Notes under the pieces: model-generated | The model's input: the letters and a program-made list of their open reading frames with translations, nothing else | Database searches by the model: none | What the model was told of the DNA's origin: nothing | NCBI GenBank assembly: GCA_964545925.1 | Contig: CAZJHM010000021.1 | Location: 1-12,825 of the forward strand | Direction of reading: 5' to 3' | Length of the DNA: 12,825 nucleotides | Source of the DNA: CAZJHM01 sp964545925 | GTDB taxonomy: Archaea; Iainarchaeota; Iainarchaeia; Iainarchaeales; CAZJHM01 | Program-made: the position numbers and the translations under genes | In this document: positions 6,368 through 12,488 of the stretch, piece after piece | How the letters are laid out: each line of letters begins with the position of its first letter | Position numbering within the stretch: position 1 is the stretch's first letter

Positions 6368-7312
6368 TTAATGAAAACTTGCAACACTATTTACTTCTGA
6401 ATGCAATAAAATATATGTTTCTGTCCCAACCACATATTTACTATTTCGCAAATCATAATTTATTTTTCTTATTAAACTAAACAGTTCTTCACTCCCTCTT
6501 ACTCTCACGACAGCAATTAAAGAATTAGAAGTAATTATATCAGACAATTCATGAACTTCTTTTAACTCAGATATTTCTTCCGCAACTTTCTGAATATTTC
6601 CTCCCTCTATTTTTATCATCACAATTGCTTTTAGATTTATTCCTAGTTCCTCGTAATATTTAGGATTAACAACAACCCCTTTTTTTATTATTGCTTTTTC
6701 TTTTTTCATTTCTCTAATTATTTTTGCAATAGTATTTCTATGTTTTTTCAATCCTTTACTTATGTCTTGTATTTTTGCCTCAGGATTCTTAGAAATATAA
6801 TCAATAATATCATAGTATTTCTTTCCCATTTTTATTTCTTTTCCTTCAATTTTCCTATTGTGTAGTTTATATGTCCATGAACATATGTGTGCATCCACAT
6901 TTTTTATTGTCTCCCCTTTTTCTTTTATTATCAGATTCAAAGCATCAAAAAAATCCTTTGCATCTTTTGAAACCACTTTTAATGCAATATCTTTACCACC
7001 TGTTATAGCCGCACTAGTAGCAACATTTTTTTTCTTTGATAATTCCACAACTAATTTTTTATATTCTTCTTTTTTATAATCAGTCTTTAAAAATACCCAA
7101 TTTACATTTTCATACCCTATCTTGAAGCAATCAAATCTATACCTATACCCAATTATGACTTTATTTTCTTCTAATCTTTTTATTATATATTCAAGTGTGG
7201 AAGTTTGCATTTTTAATTTTTTAGCCATCTTAGAAAGAGGCTCTTTTCCTTCAAAAATCAAATATTCCAAGACTTTCAACTCACTCTTTTTGAGTTTTAT
7301 ATCTTCTTTCAT
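6368..7312 (-). CDS. Tandem-duplicated Lrp/AsnC-family transcriptional regulator
   Basis: A 314-residue regulator made of two consecutive Lrp/AsnC modules. Module 1 has a winged helix-turn-helix at about 8-58 (ELKVLEYLIFEGKEPLSKMA, then TSTLEYIIKRLEENKVIIGY) and a RAM-like ligand/oligomerisation domain at about 66-150. Module 2 repeats this with a helix-turn-helix at about 164-214 (YYDIIDYISKNPEAKIQDIS, HRNTIAKIIREMKKEKAII) and a RAM-like domain at about 226-303. Single-module Lrp proteins are around 150 residues, so this is a fusion or internal duplication. The RAM halves align by eye: ITGGKDIALKVV (103-114) against TSNSLIAVVRV (261-271). Such proteins bind DNA as dimers or higher oligomers, often tuned by amino acids, and commonly repress their own gene. 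An inverted repeat over its TATA box and start codon (7311-7336) supports autoregulation here. The effector and regulon are unknown. Confidence 0.85.
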   Translation of the reverse strand: MKEDIKLKKSELKVLEYLIFEGKEPLSKMAKKLKMQTSTLEYIIKRLEENKVIIGYRYRFDCFKIGYENVNWVFLKTDYKKEEYKKLVVELSKKKNVATSAAITGGKDIALKVVSKDAKDFFDALNLIIKEKGETIKNVDAHICSWTYKLHNRKIEGKEIKMGKKYYDIIDYISKNPEAKIQDISKGLKKHRNTIAKIIREMKKEKAIIKKGVVVNPKYYEELGINLKAIVMIKIEGGNIQKVAEEISELKEVHELSDIITSNSLIAVVRVRGSEELFSLIRKINYDLRNSKYVVGTETYILLHSEVNSVASFH

Positions 7313-7336
7313 ACTAATATATGTTCATTTTAGTAT
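7311..7336. promoter_or_regulatory. Perfect inverted repeat ATACTAA-N12-TTAGTAT, candidate operator of the Lrp-type regulator
   Basis: The arms 7311-7317 (ATACTAA) and 7330-7336 (TTAGTAT) are exact reverse complements with a 12-base spacer, giving 19-bp arm-to-arm periodicity, close to two helical turns. One arm overlaps the regulator's start codon (complement of 7310-7312); the other overlaps its TATA box (7332-7340). Protein bound here would block transcription, which is classic for autoregulated archaeal Lrp-type repressors. The function is inferred from symmetry and position. Confidence 0.5.
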
Positions 7337-7340
7337 AAAA
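7332..7340 (-). promoter_or_regulatory. Putative TATA box of the Lrp-type regulator gene
   Basis: The minus strand reads TTTTATACT, preceded by GGC. It is centred about 24 nt upstream of the ATG at 7312, predicting a leaderless mRNA. It is embedded in the inverted repeat at 7311-7336. Confidence 0.5.
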
Positions 7341-7434
7341 GCCTAATTTTTATGTAAAAAAGAACAAAATTTCTTTTTTCAATAAAATCAACCCAAGCAA
7401 TTAACAATAAAAAAACAACACTGCACATTTATTT

Positions 7435-8562
7435 ATGCCAAATCTCTTCAGCAAGATAAAAGAAAATCATATAATAAAAGATGAAAGATATCTTTTGGAA
7501 GACTATCTTCCAGAAAAGATTCTTTTCAGAGATAATGAAATAGATGAAATAGTTTTTTCTCTTCGCCCTTTAACCTTAGCAGGAAAAGCAAACAATCTTT
7601 TTGTTTCAGGAAAAACAGGAACAGGCAAAACAGTTTCTCTTCGTTATGTCTTAAATGAACTAGAGTCTTATACAGATAGAACTCTTCCCATCTACATAAA
7701 CTGTTATCACTATTCATCCCCTTCTTCAATTCTTTCCTTAGTTTCTGAAAAACTTTCTCTAGCTCTTCCCCGTAGAGGACTTTCTCTTCAAGAATATTTT
7801 ACCCGTATTTTTGAAATCCTAAAAAAGAAAAAACTCTCTCTTCTTTTAGTCTTTGATGAAGCAGACCAATTCCTTCAATCTCAAGATTCTTCTCTTCTTT
7901 ATGATTTTGCTCGCTCTCAATCACTTCATAAGATAAACATAGCAATTATTCTAATCAGCAACAATGAAAATCTTCCTTCTTTCTTAGATGAAAAAATCAG
8001 AAACTCTCTTTCTCTTTCTCACATTATTTTTGAAAACTACACTCCACAACAATTAAAAGAAATCCTGAACAATCGCATACAATTTGCTCTTGAAAAAAAC
8101 ACTCTTCATCCTGAAACTTTAGGCATAATTACAGGTTATTCAGCAAGAAACAAAGGAGATGCAAGAATAGCAATCAATACTCTTCTTTTATCTGCAAGAC
8201 AAGCCGAAAAAGAAAATTCTCCAATCATAACCCCTGAACATGTCTACAAAATAATATCTTATTCTTCTTCCTCAAAAATAAACCAGATTCTTTCTTCTCT
8301 TTCTCCAGAAGAACTTGAAATACTTTCTTTTGTTCAAGAAACAGAACTTCCTTCATCCACAATCTTTGAGAACTATTCTTCTTCTCCTTCTCATCTAAAA
8401 GAAAGAAGATTCAGAGAAATAATTTCTAAATTAATAAATAAAAAACTTTTAGATTCCAAAAATCAATCCAAAGGTTCCCATGGAACAAAAAGATACATAA
8501 AACTTTCTTTCCCAACTTCAATCTTATCAGATTTTCTAGAACAAAAAGAATTCAAATCCTAA
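7435..8562 (+). CDS. cdc6: Orc1/Cdc6-family replication initiation AAA+ ATPase
   Basis: A 375-residue origin-binding initiator and helicase-loading ATPase of the archaeal Orc1/Cdc6 family, near normal length. The AAA+ core (about 30-270) has Walker A GKTGTGKT (59-66), Walker B LLLVFDEAD (136-144), sensor 1 around ISNN (174-177) and sensor 2 KGDARIAIN (240-248). A C-terminal winged-helix DNA-binding region (about 285-375) contains SPEELEILSFVQE and RFREIISKLINKKLLDS. In the box VII region, where many homologues have a DPRVxSS-type sequence, this one reads DEKIRNSL (185-192). Lys187 may thus replace the usual Arg, with Arg189 nearby. The protein is unusually Ser/Leu-rich, following the C-rich plus strand. 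It converges with the membrane protein gene at 8559 (4-base stop overlap). An AT-rich TATA-like run (7404-7417) precedes the ATG by about 25 nt. Confidence 0.93.
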   Translation: MPNLFSKIKENHIIKDERYLLEDYLPEKILFRDNEIDEIVFSLRPLTLAGKANNLFVSGKTGTGKTVSLRYVLNELESYTDRTLPIYINCYHYSSPSSILSLVSEKLSLALPRRGLSLQEYFTRIFEILKKKKLSLLLVFDEADQFLQSQDSSLLYDFARSQSLHKINIAIILISNNENLPSFLDEKIRNSLSLSHIIFENYTPQQLKEILNNRIQFALEKNTLHPETLGIITGYSARNKGDARIAINTLLLSARQAEKENSPIITPEHVYKIISYSSSSKINQILSSLSPEELEILSFVQETELPSSTIFENYSSSPSHLKERRFREIISKLINKKLLDSKNQSKGSHGTKRYIKLSFPTSILSDFLEQKEFKS

Positions 8563-9290
8563 AAATCATATACTTCTGCATTTTCTTTGCTTCTAACCAA
8601 AGGATTTTTCAAAGAATATAAATAAGTATTCAAGACAACTAAAAAAGAAATTCCAAACACAAAGAATACCATAGCAATCAAATAACTTAGAATATAATTT
8701 GTCTGAAAGAGGAAATAATCAAGTAAAATTCCAGCCAAACTAAAAACAAGTCCTGAGAAAAAAGAAACAAAAAAGTATTTTTTATTTTTAATAATAAAAT
8801 CCAAACTATCAAAAAAAGAATTGAAAAATCTTGCATTTTCCAAAATCATTGCTTGTGGCACATACATCAACAAAAGAACAATTAAACCATAAATACTTAG
8901 GAAATAATCTGGCAACCCACTTTCAATCAAATATACAACTCCTAAATATCCCAAATAAACCAAAACATAAAAATAAAACAGATTGACTGCATATTTCAGA
9001 TACTTTCCTTCTTTAAAACCCTCTATTTTTGTATGATAAAAATAAGTTTTAAGTGAATAAATAAGAACAGAACTCAATATACTGAAACCTAAAAGAAAAA
9101 TTGCTCCGAAAATAAAAGAAGCCCAAACATCAATACTATTTGCAAAAACACTATAGAAAAAACTTCCACCTGAAACAAAATTATTTCCAAATAAAAGTCC
9201 TAGAAAAAGAATAGGTAAAAGAAGTGAAAAAGCTAAGATTGTTTTGAATCTTTCCAAATACAAAAAACAAGCTCTTTTTAATATTCTCAT
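8559..9290 (-). CDS. Six-helix membrane protein of unknown function
   Basis: A 243-residue integral membrane protein with predicted helices at about 17-36, 54-80, 101-123, 130-148, 171-193 and 199-223. The N-terminus is basic (MRILKRACF). The stretch QAMILENARFFNSFFDSLDF before helix 5 resembles a pattern seen in six-helix families such as YciC/DUF7847-like proteins: an acidic residue plus amphipathic helix with Ser. The similarity is weak, and no transporter or enzyme motif is visible. A TTTTTATTAT element (9311-9320, minus strand) is centred about 26 nt upstream of the ATG. Its promoter shares only 40 bases with the divergent endonuclease IV-like gene. Confidence 0.75.
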   Translation of the reverse strand: MRILKRACFLYLERFKTILAFSLLLPILFLGLLFGNNFVSGGSFFYSVFANSIDVWASFIFGAIFLLGFSILSSVLIYSLKTYFYHTKIEGFKEGKYLKYAVNLFYFYVLVYLGYLGVVYLIESGLPDYFLSIYGLIVLLLMYVPQAMILENARFFNSFFDSLDFIIKNKKYFFVSFFSGLVFSLAGILLDYFLFQTNYILSYLIAMVFFVFGISFLVVLNTYLYSLKNPLVRSKENAEVYDF

Positions 9291-9296
9291 ATCTTA

Positions 9297-9306
9297 ATAT
9301 TAGTAT
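9297..9306. promoter_or_regulatory. Shared divergent promoter with ATACTAATAT element like that at the Lrp-regulator operator
   Basis: The 40 bases between the two divergent starts (9291-9330) hold both promoters: a minus-strand TATA-like element at 9311-9320 and a plus-strand TAATATTA element near 9296-9303. The minus strand of 9297-9306 is ATACTAATAT, identical to plus-strand 7311-7320 in the inverted repeat upstream of the Lrp-type regulator. A common regulator is possible, but chance is not excluded in such AT-rich DNA. Confidence 0.3.
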
Positions 9307-9330
9307 TAACATAATAAAAAGGTTTCATTT

Positions 9331-10146
9331 ATGCATTTTGGAACTGCCGGAATCCCAATTTCTACAAATCCCCATAATACAGAACAAGGAATTCTCCAAA
9401 TATCAAAACTTTCTCTTTCAGCCCTAGAACTAGAGTTTGTTTATGGAGTAAATCTTACTTCTGCAAAAGCAATTTCCCTAAAACCAATAGCTGAAGAAAA
9501 CAAAATCCTTCTTTCTGTTCATGCTCCTTATTACATAAACTTGAATTCACAAGATTCTAAAAAAATTCATTCAAGTATCTCTCGTATTCTTCAATCTGCT
9601 CAAATAGCCTCATATCTCGGAGCAAGAAAAGTAGTTTTCCATCCTGCTTTTATGCATTCTTCAACAGAAAAAGAAGTTACAGAAAAAGTAGTTTCTAGTC
9701 TTCAACTCCTTTTAGAAAAGATGAAAGAGAAAAAAATCAAAACCCAATTAGCTCCAGAAACAACAGGCAAATCTTCCCAGTTTGGCTCTCTTTCTCATCT
9801 TCTTTCTCTTTGTGATTCTCTTCCTGAGCTTTCCCTAACTATAGATTTCAGTCATCTCCATGCTCGCGAAAAAGGAAAATTCAAAAACAAAAAAGATTTC
9901 ACAGATATTTTTTCATCTCTCCCTAAAAAAATCCTTAATGATATCCATATTCATACAAGTGGGATAGTATATACCGACAAAGGAGAAAAAAATCATGTTA
10001 CTTTGGAATCCAAGGAAAACACTTTTCCTTACAAACCATTTGTCCAAGCTTTAAAAGAATCAAAAGCAAAAGGAACTTTAATTTGTGAAAGTCCTAATTT
10101 AGAAAAAGATGCTCTTCTTCTTCAATCTTATTACAATTCTCTCTAA
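9331..10146 (+). CDS. Endonuclease IV-like TIM-barrel protein (AP endonuclease family 2)
   Basis: A 271-residue single-domain TIM barrel of the endonuclease IV/xylose isomerase-like group. Nfo-type enzymes cut DNA at abasic sites using three Zn ions. Likely metal ligands are visible in order: H64 in SVHAPYYINL, H104 in VVFHPAF, E143 in APETTGKSSQFG, D172 and H175 in TIDFSHLHA, H206 or H208 in DIHIHTSG, H222 in NHVTLES and E253 in ICESP. These match the E. coli Nfo ligand order except that the Asp expected just before H222 (DxH in Nfo) appears as Lys220-Asn221. Length is close to bacterial Nfo (about 285). The sequence is more divergent than canonical Nfo, so a related sugar isomerase-like role is possible, but the HAPYxINL and near-complete ligand set favour DNA repair. 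A T7 run follows the stop. Confidence 0.8.
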   Translation: MHFGTAGIPISTNPHNTEQGILQISKLSLSALELEFVYGVNLTSAKAISLKPIAEENKILLSVHAPYYINLNSQDSKKIHSSISRILQSAQIASYLGARKVVFHPAFMHSSTEKEVTEKVVSSLQLLLEKMKEKKIKTQLAPETTGKSSQFGSLSHLLSLCDSLPELSLTIDFSHLHAREKGKFKNKKDFTDIFSSLPKKILNDIHIHTSGIVYTDKGEKNHVTLESKENTFPYKPFVQALKESKAKGTLICESPNLEKDALLLQSYYNSL

Positions 10147-10153
10147 TTTTTTT
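10147..10153 (+). terminator. T-run after the endonuclease IV-like gene
   Basis: Seven consecutive T residues follow the TAA at 10144-10146 directly, without an obvious hairpin. Oligo-T runs act as intrinsic terminators in archaea. The convergent gene ends about 33 bases beyond, behind a T6 run on its own strand (10180-10185). Confidence 0.45.
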
Positions 10154-10185
10154 ATTAACAATTATTCTTAATTTAAAACAAAAAA

Positions 10186-10986
10186 TTATTTTTTACTGCT
10201 CATAAATAATCCAACAGCTGTCCCAGTCAAAGCAGCAACAAGAGAATTACTATTAAAATATGAAAAAGCAAGCAATGTCTCAAATGAAATATTTGCCCAA
10301 AAATGTCCTAAAACAATTGAAATTCCCAGATTAACAATAATACCTAAAATCAAATGTGAAACACCTTTTCCGTAACTTGAATAAGCCCCCCTTATAAAAA
10401 CGAATCCAATTAAAGCAAAAATACAAAAGAAAACAAATCCTGTTTCAGGGGTTGGCGGAGTAATTGTCACTCCTGAGAAAACACCAAATTGAGCAACAAC
10501 CGAATAACTCAAAACATTCAAAAAAGATTTATCTTGTATTGTGTTCTTAAAATGTCTCCATTCAACAGTTCCTTCCGGAGTAATCACAGCCGCAGCTTCT
10601 ACTTTACTATCAATTTGTTTTTCAATATTTTCTTTTTGCACAGGCACATCTTCTAGTTCAGGAACTTCTTTTGTATAATTTTTTACTAAAGACATCAAAG
10701 TATTAACTAATATCATAAGTGATATTCCTGCTCCAATTGCTGCTAAACCTAAAAAGAAAGGGTCTTGTTGTATGAATATTTGCTCTTTAGCATAAAGAAC
10801 AAAAGCTAATACAGATAATCCAATAATAATAAACCCAAGAAATCTTTTCAAAATAAGATATAATAAAGAAGAAATTTTATTAGTTATAGTCAATACAACC
10901 AACAAAACAACCAAAAGCACAACTAAATCTGCGTCACTTAATCCAAAGTCAGCAACCTTACCTATAATTTCTCCTATATCCAGCAT
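10186..10986 (-). CDS. Multi-pass membrane protein of unknown function with central soluble loop
   Basis: A 266-residue membrane protein. Predicted helices are at about 19-36 (a Leu/Val run), 50-67 and 77-101. A charged loop of about 50 residues follows (103-153, rich in Glu/Lys, containing VQKENIEKQIDSKVEAAAVI). Further hydrophobic segments lie near 155-174, 183-200, 208-228 and 240-262. The second-half segments are Gly-rich (GIIVNLGISIVLGHFW). The N-terminus (MLDIGEIIGKVADFG) looks like an amphipathic interfacial helix. No family motif recognised. Its TATA-like element (TATAAAAGG, minus strand of 11005-11013) is centred about 23 nt before the ATG, and it stands alone as a transcription unit. 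Confidence 0.75.
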   Translation of the reverse strand: MLDIGEIIGKVADFGLSDADLVVLLVVLLVVLTITNKISSLLYLILKRFLGFIIIGLSVLAFVLYAKEQIFIQQDPFFLGLAAIGAGISLMILVNTLMSLVKNYTKEVPELEDVPVQKENIEKQIDSKVEAAAVITPEGTVEWRHFKNTIQDKSFLNVLSYSVVAQFGVFSGVTITPPTPETGFVFFCIFALIGFVFIRGAYSSYGKGVSHLILGIIVNLGISIVLGHFWANISFETLLAFSYFNSNSLVAALTGTAVGLFMSSKK

Positions 10987-11004
10987 ATTTATAGAACACT
11001 TTAT

Positions 11005-11013
11005 CCTTTTATA
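11005..11013 (-). promoter_or_regulatory. TATA box of the multi-pass membrane protein gene
   Basis: The minus strand reads TATAAAAGG, one of the clearest TATA elements in the window. It is centred about 23 nt upstream of the ATG at 10986, so the transcript would start at or next to the start codon. Confidence 0.55.
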
Positions 11014-11084
11014 TTTTTTTCTATTTTCATTTTTTCAACAAAATATTAGTTTTTGTATTCTTTATATTTATTTTAACTATATAA

Positions 11085-11354
11085 TTACTTTTTGCGACTA
11101 GCTTTAATAGTTCCTGAAACTTTCAAGATTTTTCCTCCCAATAAAACAATCGCACTTCCAATTTCATTCAATCCCTTCAAATTACATTTCAAAACATTTT
11201 TCCCAATTTCTCTACTTTCACATTTCTCTAACCCAAACTCCCCAAACATCTCTCTAACTTTCTCTCTAACTTCTTTTCCTTCACAACCTGAAAAAACAAC
11301 ATATCTCTTTTTTTCCCTTAAAGCCTTAGGTAATATCTTTAATCCTTCTTTCAT
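11085..11354 (-). CDS. rnp2: RNase P protein component 2 (Pop5 family), shortened
   Basis: An 89-residue protein recognised as archaeal Pop5/Rnp2, a protein subunit of the ribonucleoprotein RNase P that removes 5' leaders from pre-tRNA. The N-terminal LPKALREKKRYVVF (residues 8-21) matches the family's LPxxLREKKRYxxF opening. The C-terminal NVLKCNLKGLNEIGSAIVLL then KILKVSGTIKASRKK (48-89) matches the final segment with the GVSGTIxxx signature. Usual archaeal members are about 110-140 residues, so the middle and the C-terminal tail are trimmed here. Its ATG overlaps the upstream stop codon as ATGA (11351-11354), showing tight coupling to the Rpp30-like partner. Pop5 and Rpp30 form the heterodimer that activates the RNase P RNA active site, so adjacency supports both calls. 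Confidence 0.85.
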   Translation of the reverse strand: MKEGLKILPKALREKKRYVVFSGCEGKEVREKVREMFGEFGLEKCESREIGKNVLKCNLKGLNEIGSAIVLLGGKILKVSGTIKASRKK

Positions 11355-11788
11355 TCTATCTTCCTCCTTATTTTTCTCCCGAAAAAACTCATCAAATACT
11401 CAAAATCTCTCCTCTCTAAACTCTTATTTTTTTCACAAAGATTAACCAAATAAACATTCACAAGAGTCTTTTTCTCAAAAAGCATTATCTCTCTGAAATT
11501 CCTAATTCTTTTTTCCAATTCTCCACCACCAAATTCTTTAATACTCACAAAGAAAACTTTCTTATTTTCTTTAGCTTTCCTAAATATATTCAAATCAACC
11601 ATTTTTTTTCCAAGTCCAAGAACAATATACTTTATTCCTTTACTACTAACTCCTCTATATACATCTTTCAAGTCTTTAGCAAACAAAACACATCCTTTTC
11701 CTCCTATTTTCTCAGCAATTTTTTCCTTTCTTCCTCCTATAACACAGTTTTCTCCTTCAATAAAAACATCATCATATTTTTCTTTCAT
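11351..11788 (-). CDS. rnp3: Probable RNase P protein component 3 (Rpp30 family), strongly shortened
   Basis: A 145-residue protein that I assign to the Rpp30/Rnp3 family (TIM-barrel RNase P subunit, normally about 210-240 residues). The C-terminal two thirds follow the family pattern: a GKKMVDLNIFRKAKENKKVF segment like the strand-helix with an N-terminal Asp and R-x-A, VSIKEF, then a run of Arg-containing helices (LEKRIRNFREIML). A beta strand and short polar loop (VNVYLVNLCEKNKSL) sit where other members have the VISSxA segment, and the closing RRDFEYLMSFFG matches the conserved R-x-P-x-DL-x-x-LxxxLG end. The N-terminal barrel strands seem missing or eroded. Context supports it: directly upstream of, and overlapping, rnp2, and divergent from rpl15e, a known archaeal gene neighbourhood. 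A minus-strand AAGGTG (11794-11799) lies 5 nt before the ATG. Confidence 0.72.
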   Translation of the reverse strand: MKEKYDDVFIEGENCVIGGRKEKIAEKIGGKGCVLFAKDLKDVYRGVSSKGIKYIVLGLGKKMVDLNIFRKAKENKKVFFVSIKEFGGGELEKRIRNFREIMLFEKKTLVNVYLVNLCEKNKSLERRDFEYLMSFFGRKIRRKIE

Positions 11789-11793
11789 TTCAG

Positions 11794-11799
11794 CACCTT
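11794..11799 (-). promoter_or_regulatory. Ribosome binding site of rnp3
   Basis: The minus strand reads AAGGTG, complementary to the 3' end of archaeal 16S rRNA, 5 nt before the ATG at 11788. It fixes this start and implies a leadered transcript. The nearer TATA-like element (TATATAAAG, minus strand of 11808-11816) would give almost no leader; the symmetric TATA at 11838-11847 would give about 25-30 nt. Confidence 0.5.
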
Positions 11800-11837
11800 T
11801 GCATATGCTTTATATATCTTTTGTTGGGCAATTATTC

Positions 11838-11847
11838 TTATAAACAC
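11838..11847. promoter_or_regulatory. Symmetric TATA element between rnp3 and rpl15e
   Basis: CTTATAAACA is centred about 24 nt upstream of the rpl15e ATG at 11867. Its core TTATAA is palindromic, so it could also bind TBP for minus-strand transcription toward rnp3, giving that mRNA a leader that contains its AAGGTG site. Bidirectional use is an inference. Confidence 0.5.
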
Positions 11848-11866
11848 TCTTTTATTGTGATTTTTT

Positions 11867-12400
11867 ATGAGCAGTTCAAAACAAATAACAAAAACAATAA
11901 GGAAAGAATACCATAAGGAAAAAACAAAAGCTGTAGATTACAAACAAATGTACAAGCAAAAGCTTATTGATTTCCGTAAAGAAAAAGATTCAATTGTTCG
12001 TATTCTTCGCCCTTCAAATTTACCAAGAGCTCATTCTTTAGGTTACAAGGCAAAAAAAGGAGTAATCCTAGCAAGAGTAAGAATAAGAAAAGGAACAGGA
12101 ACCTTTGCTCGTCCAGTAAAAGGAAGACGTCCAAGAAGAATGGGAACAAGAAAACTTTCTCGTAATGTTTCAATCCAAGCAATTGCAGAAAGAAGAGCAG
12201 GAAAGAAATTTCCAAATACTGAAGTTTTAAATTCTTATTATGTCGGAGAAGACGGAAAAAAGAAATATTATGAAGTCCTTCTTATAGAAACCTCTAATCC
12301 TTCAATTCTTTCAGACAAATCTCTCTCCAAACTCTCAACTCAAAAAAGAAGAGCAGAGCGCGGATTAACCTCAGCAGGCAAACACTCCCGCAATCTTTAA
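11867..12400 (+). CDS. rpl15e: 50S ribosomal protein L15e
   Basis: A 177-residue archaeal/eukaryotic-type large-subunit ribosomal protein. Conserved stretches are the N-terminal ITKTIRKEYHKE, IVRILRPSNLPRAHSLGYKA (residues 43-62) and the basic RPVKGRRPRRMGTRKLSR (82-99). QAIAERRAGKKFPNTEVLNS, YYVGEDGKKKYYEVLLIE and the ending RAERGLTSAGKHSRNL follow. It is rich in Lys and Arg as expected for rRNA binding. Archaeal L15e proteins are commonly about 190-195 residues; this one stops shortly after the GLTSAGK motif and lacks most of the usual basic C-terminal tail. The start is supported by the TATA element 24 nt upstream and by alignment of the N-terminus with the family. It is divergent from rnp3-rnp2 and followed by a tRNA gene on the other strand. 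Confidence 0.96.
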   Translation: MSSSKQITKTIRKEYHKEKTKAVDYKQMYKQKLIDFRKEKDSIVRILRPSNLPRAHSLGYKAKKGVILARVRIRKGTGTFARPVKGRRPRRMGTRKLSRNVSIQAIAERRAGKKFPNTEVLNSYYVGEDGKKKYYEVLLIETSNPSILSDKSLSKLSTQKRRAERGLTSAGKHSRNL

Positions 12401-12475
12401 TTTTTATTAATCCAATCAATTGCTTTTTCTTCTATTTATACTCAGAATAAATAGCAAATTCCTTAATAACTTTTC

Positions 12476-12484
12476 AAAAAAAAA
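12476..12484 (-). terminator. T9 terminator after tRNA-Val
   Basis: Nine A residues on the plus strand form a T9 run on the tRNA strand, starting 4 bases after the tRNA 3' end. This is a typical archaeal oligo-T terminator. Confidence 0.65.
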
Positions 12485-12488
12485 GAGT

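Noticed and set aside
6858..7346. Plus-strand open frames of about 73 codons opposite the Lrp-type regulator
   Set aside because: Antisense to a coherent two-module regulator, with no recognisable features.
7313..7434. Replication origin upstream of cdc6
   Set aside because: The stretch is short and AT-rich but has no repeated G-rich ORB-like elements, and no skew change occurs there.
7526..7729. Minus-strand open frame inside cdc6
   Set aside because: Opposite the Walker A region of a conserved ATPase; product is low-complexity.
11092..11445. Plus-strand frame of 117 codons opposite rnp2/rnp3
   Set aside because: Antisense to the RNase P genes, with Ser/Phe/Pro-rich composition caused by the C-rich plus strand.
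11964..12215. Minus-strand open frame inside rpl15e
   Set aside because: Antisense to L15e; Leu/Phe-rich product mirrors the Lys/Arg-rich ribosomal protein.
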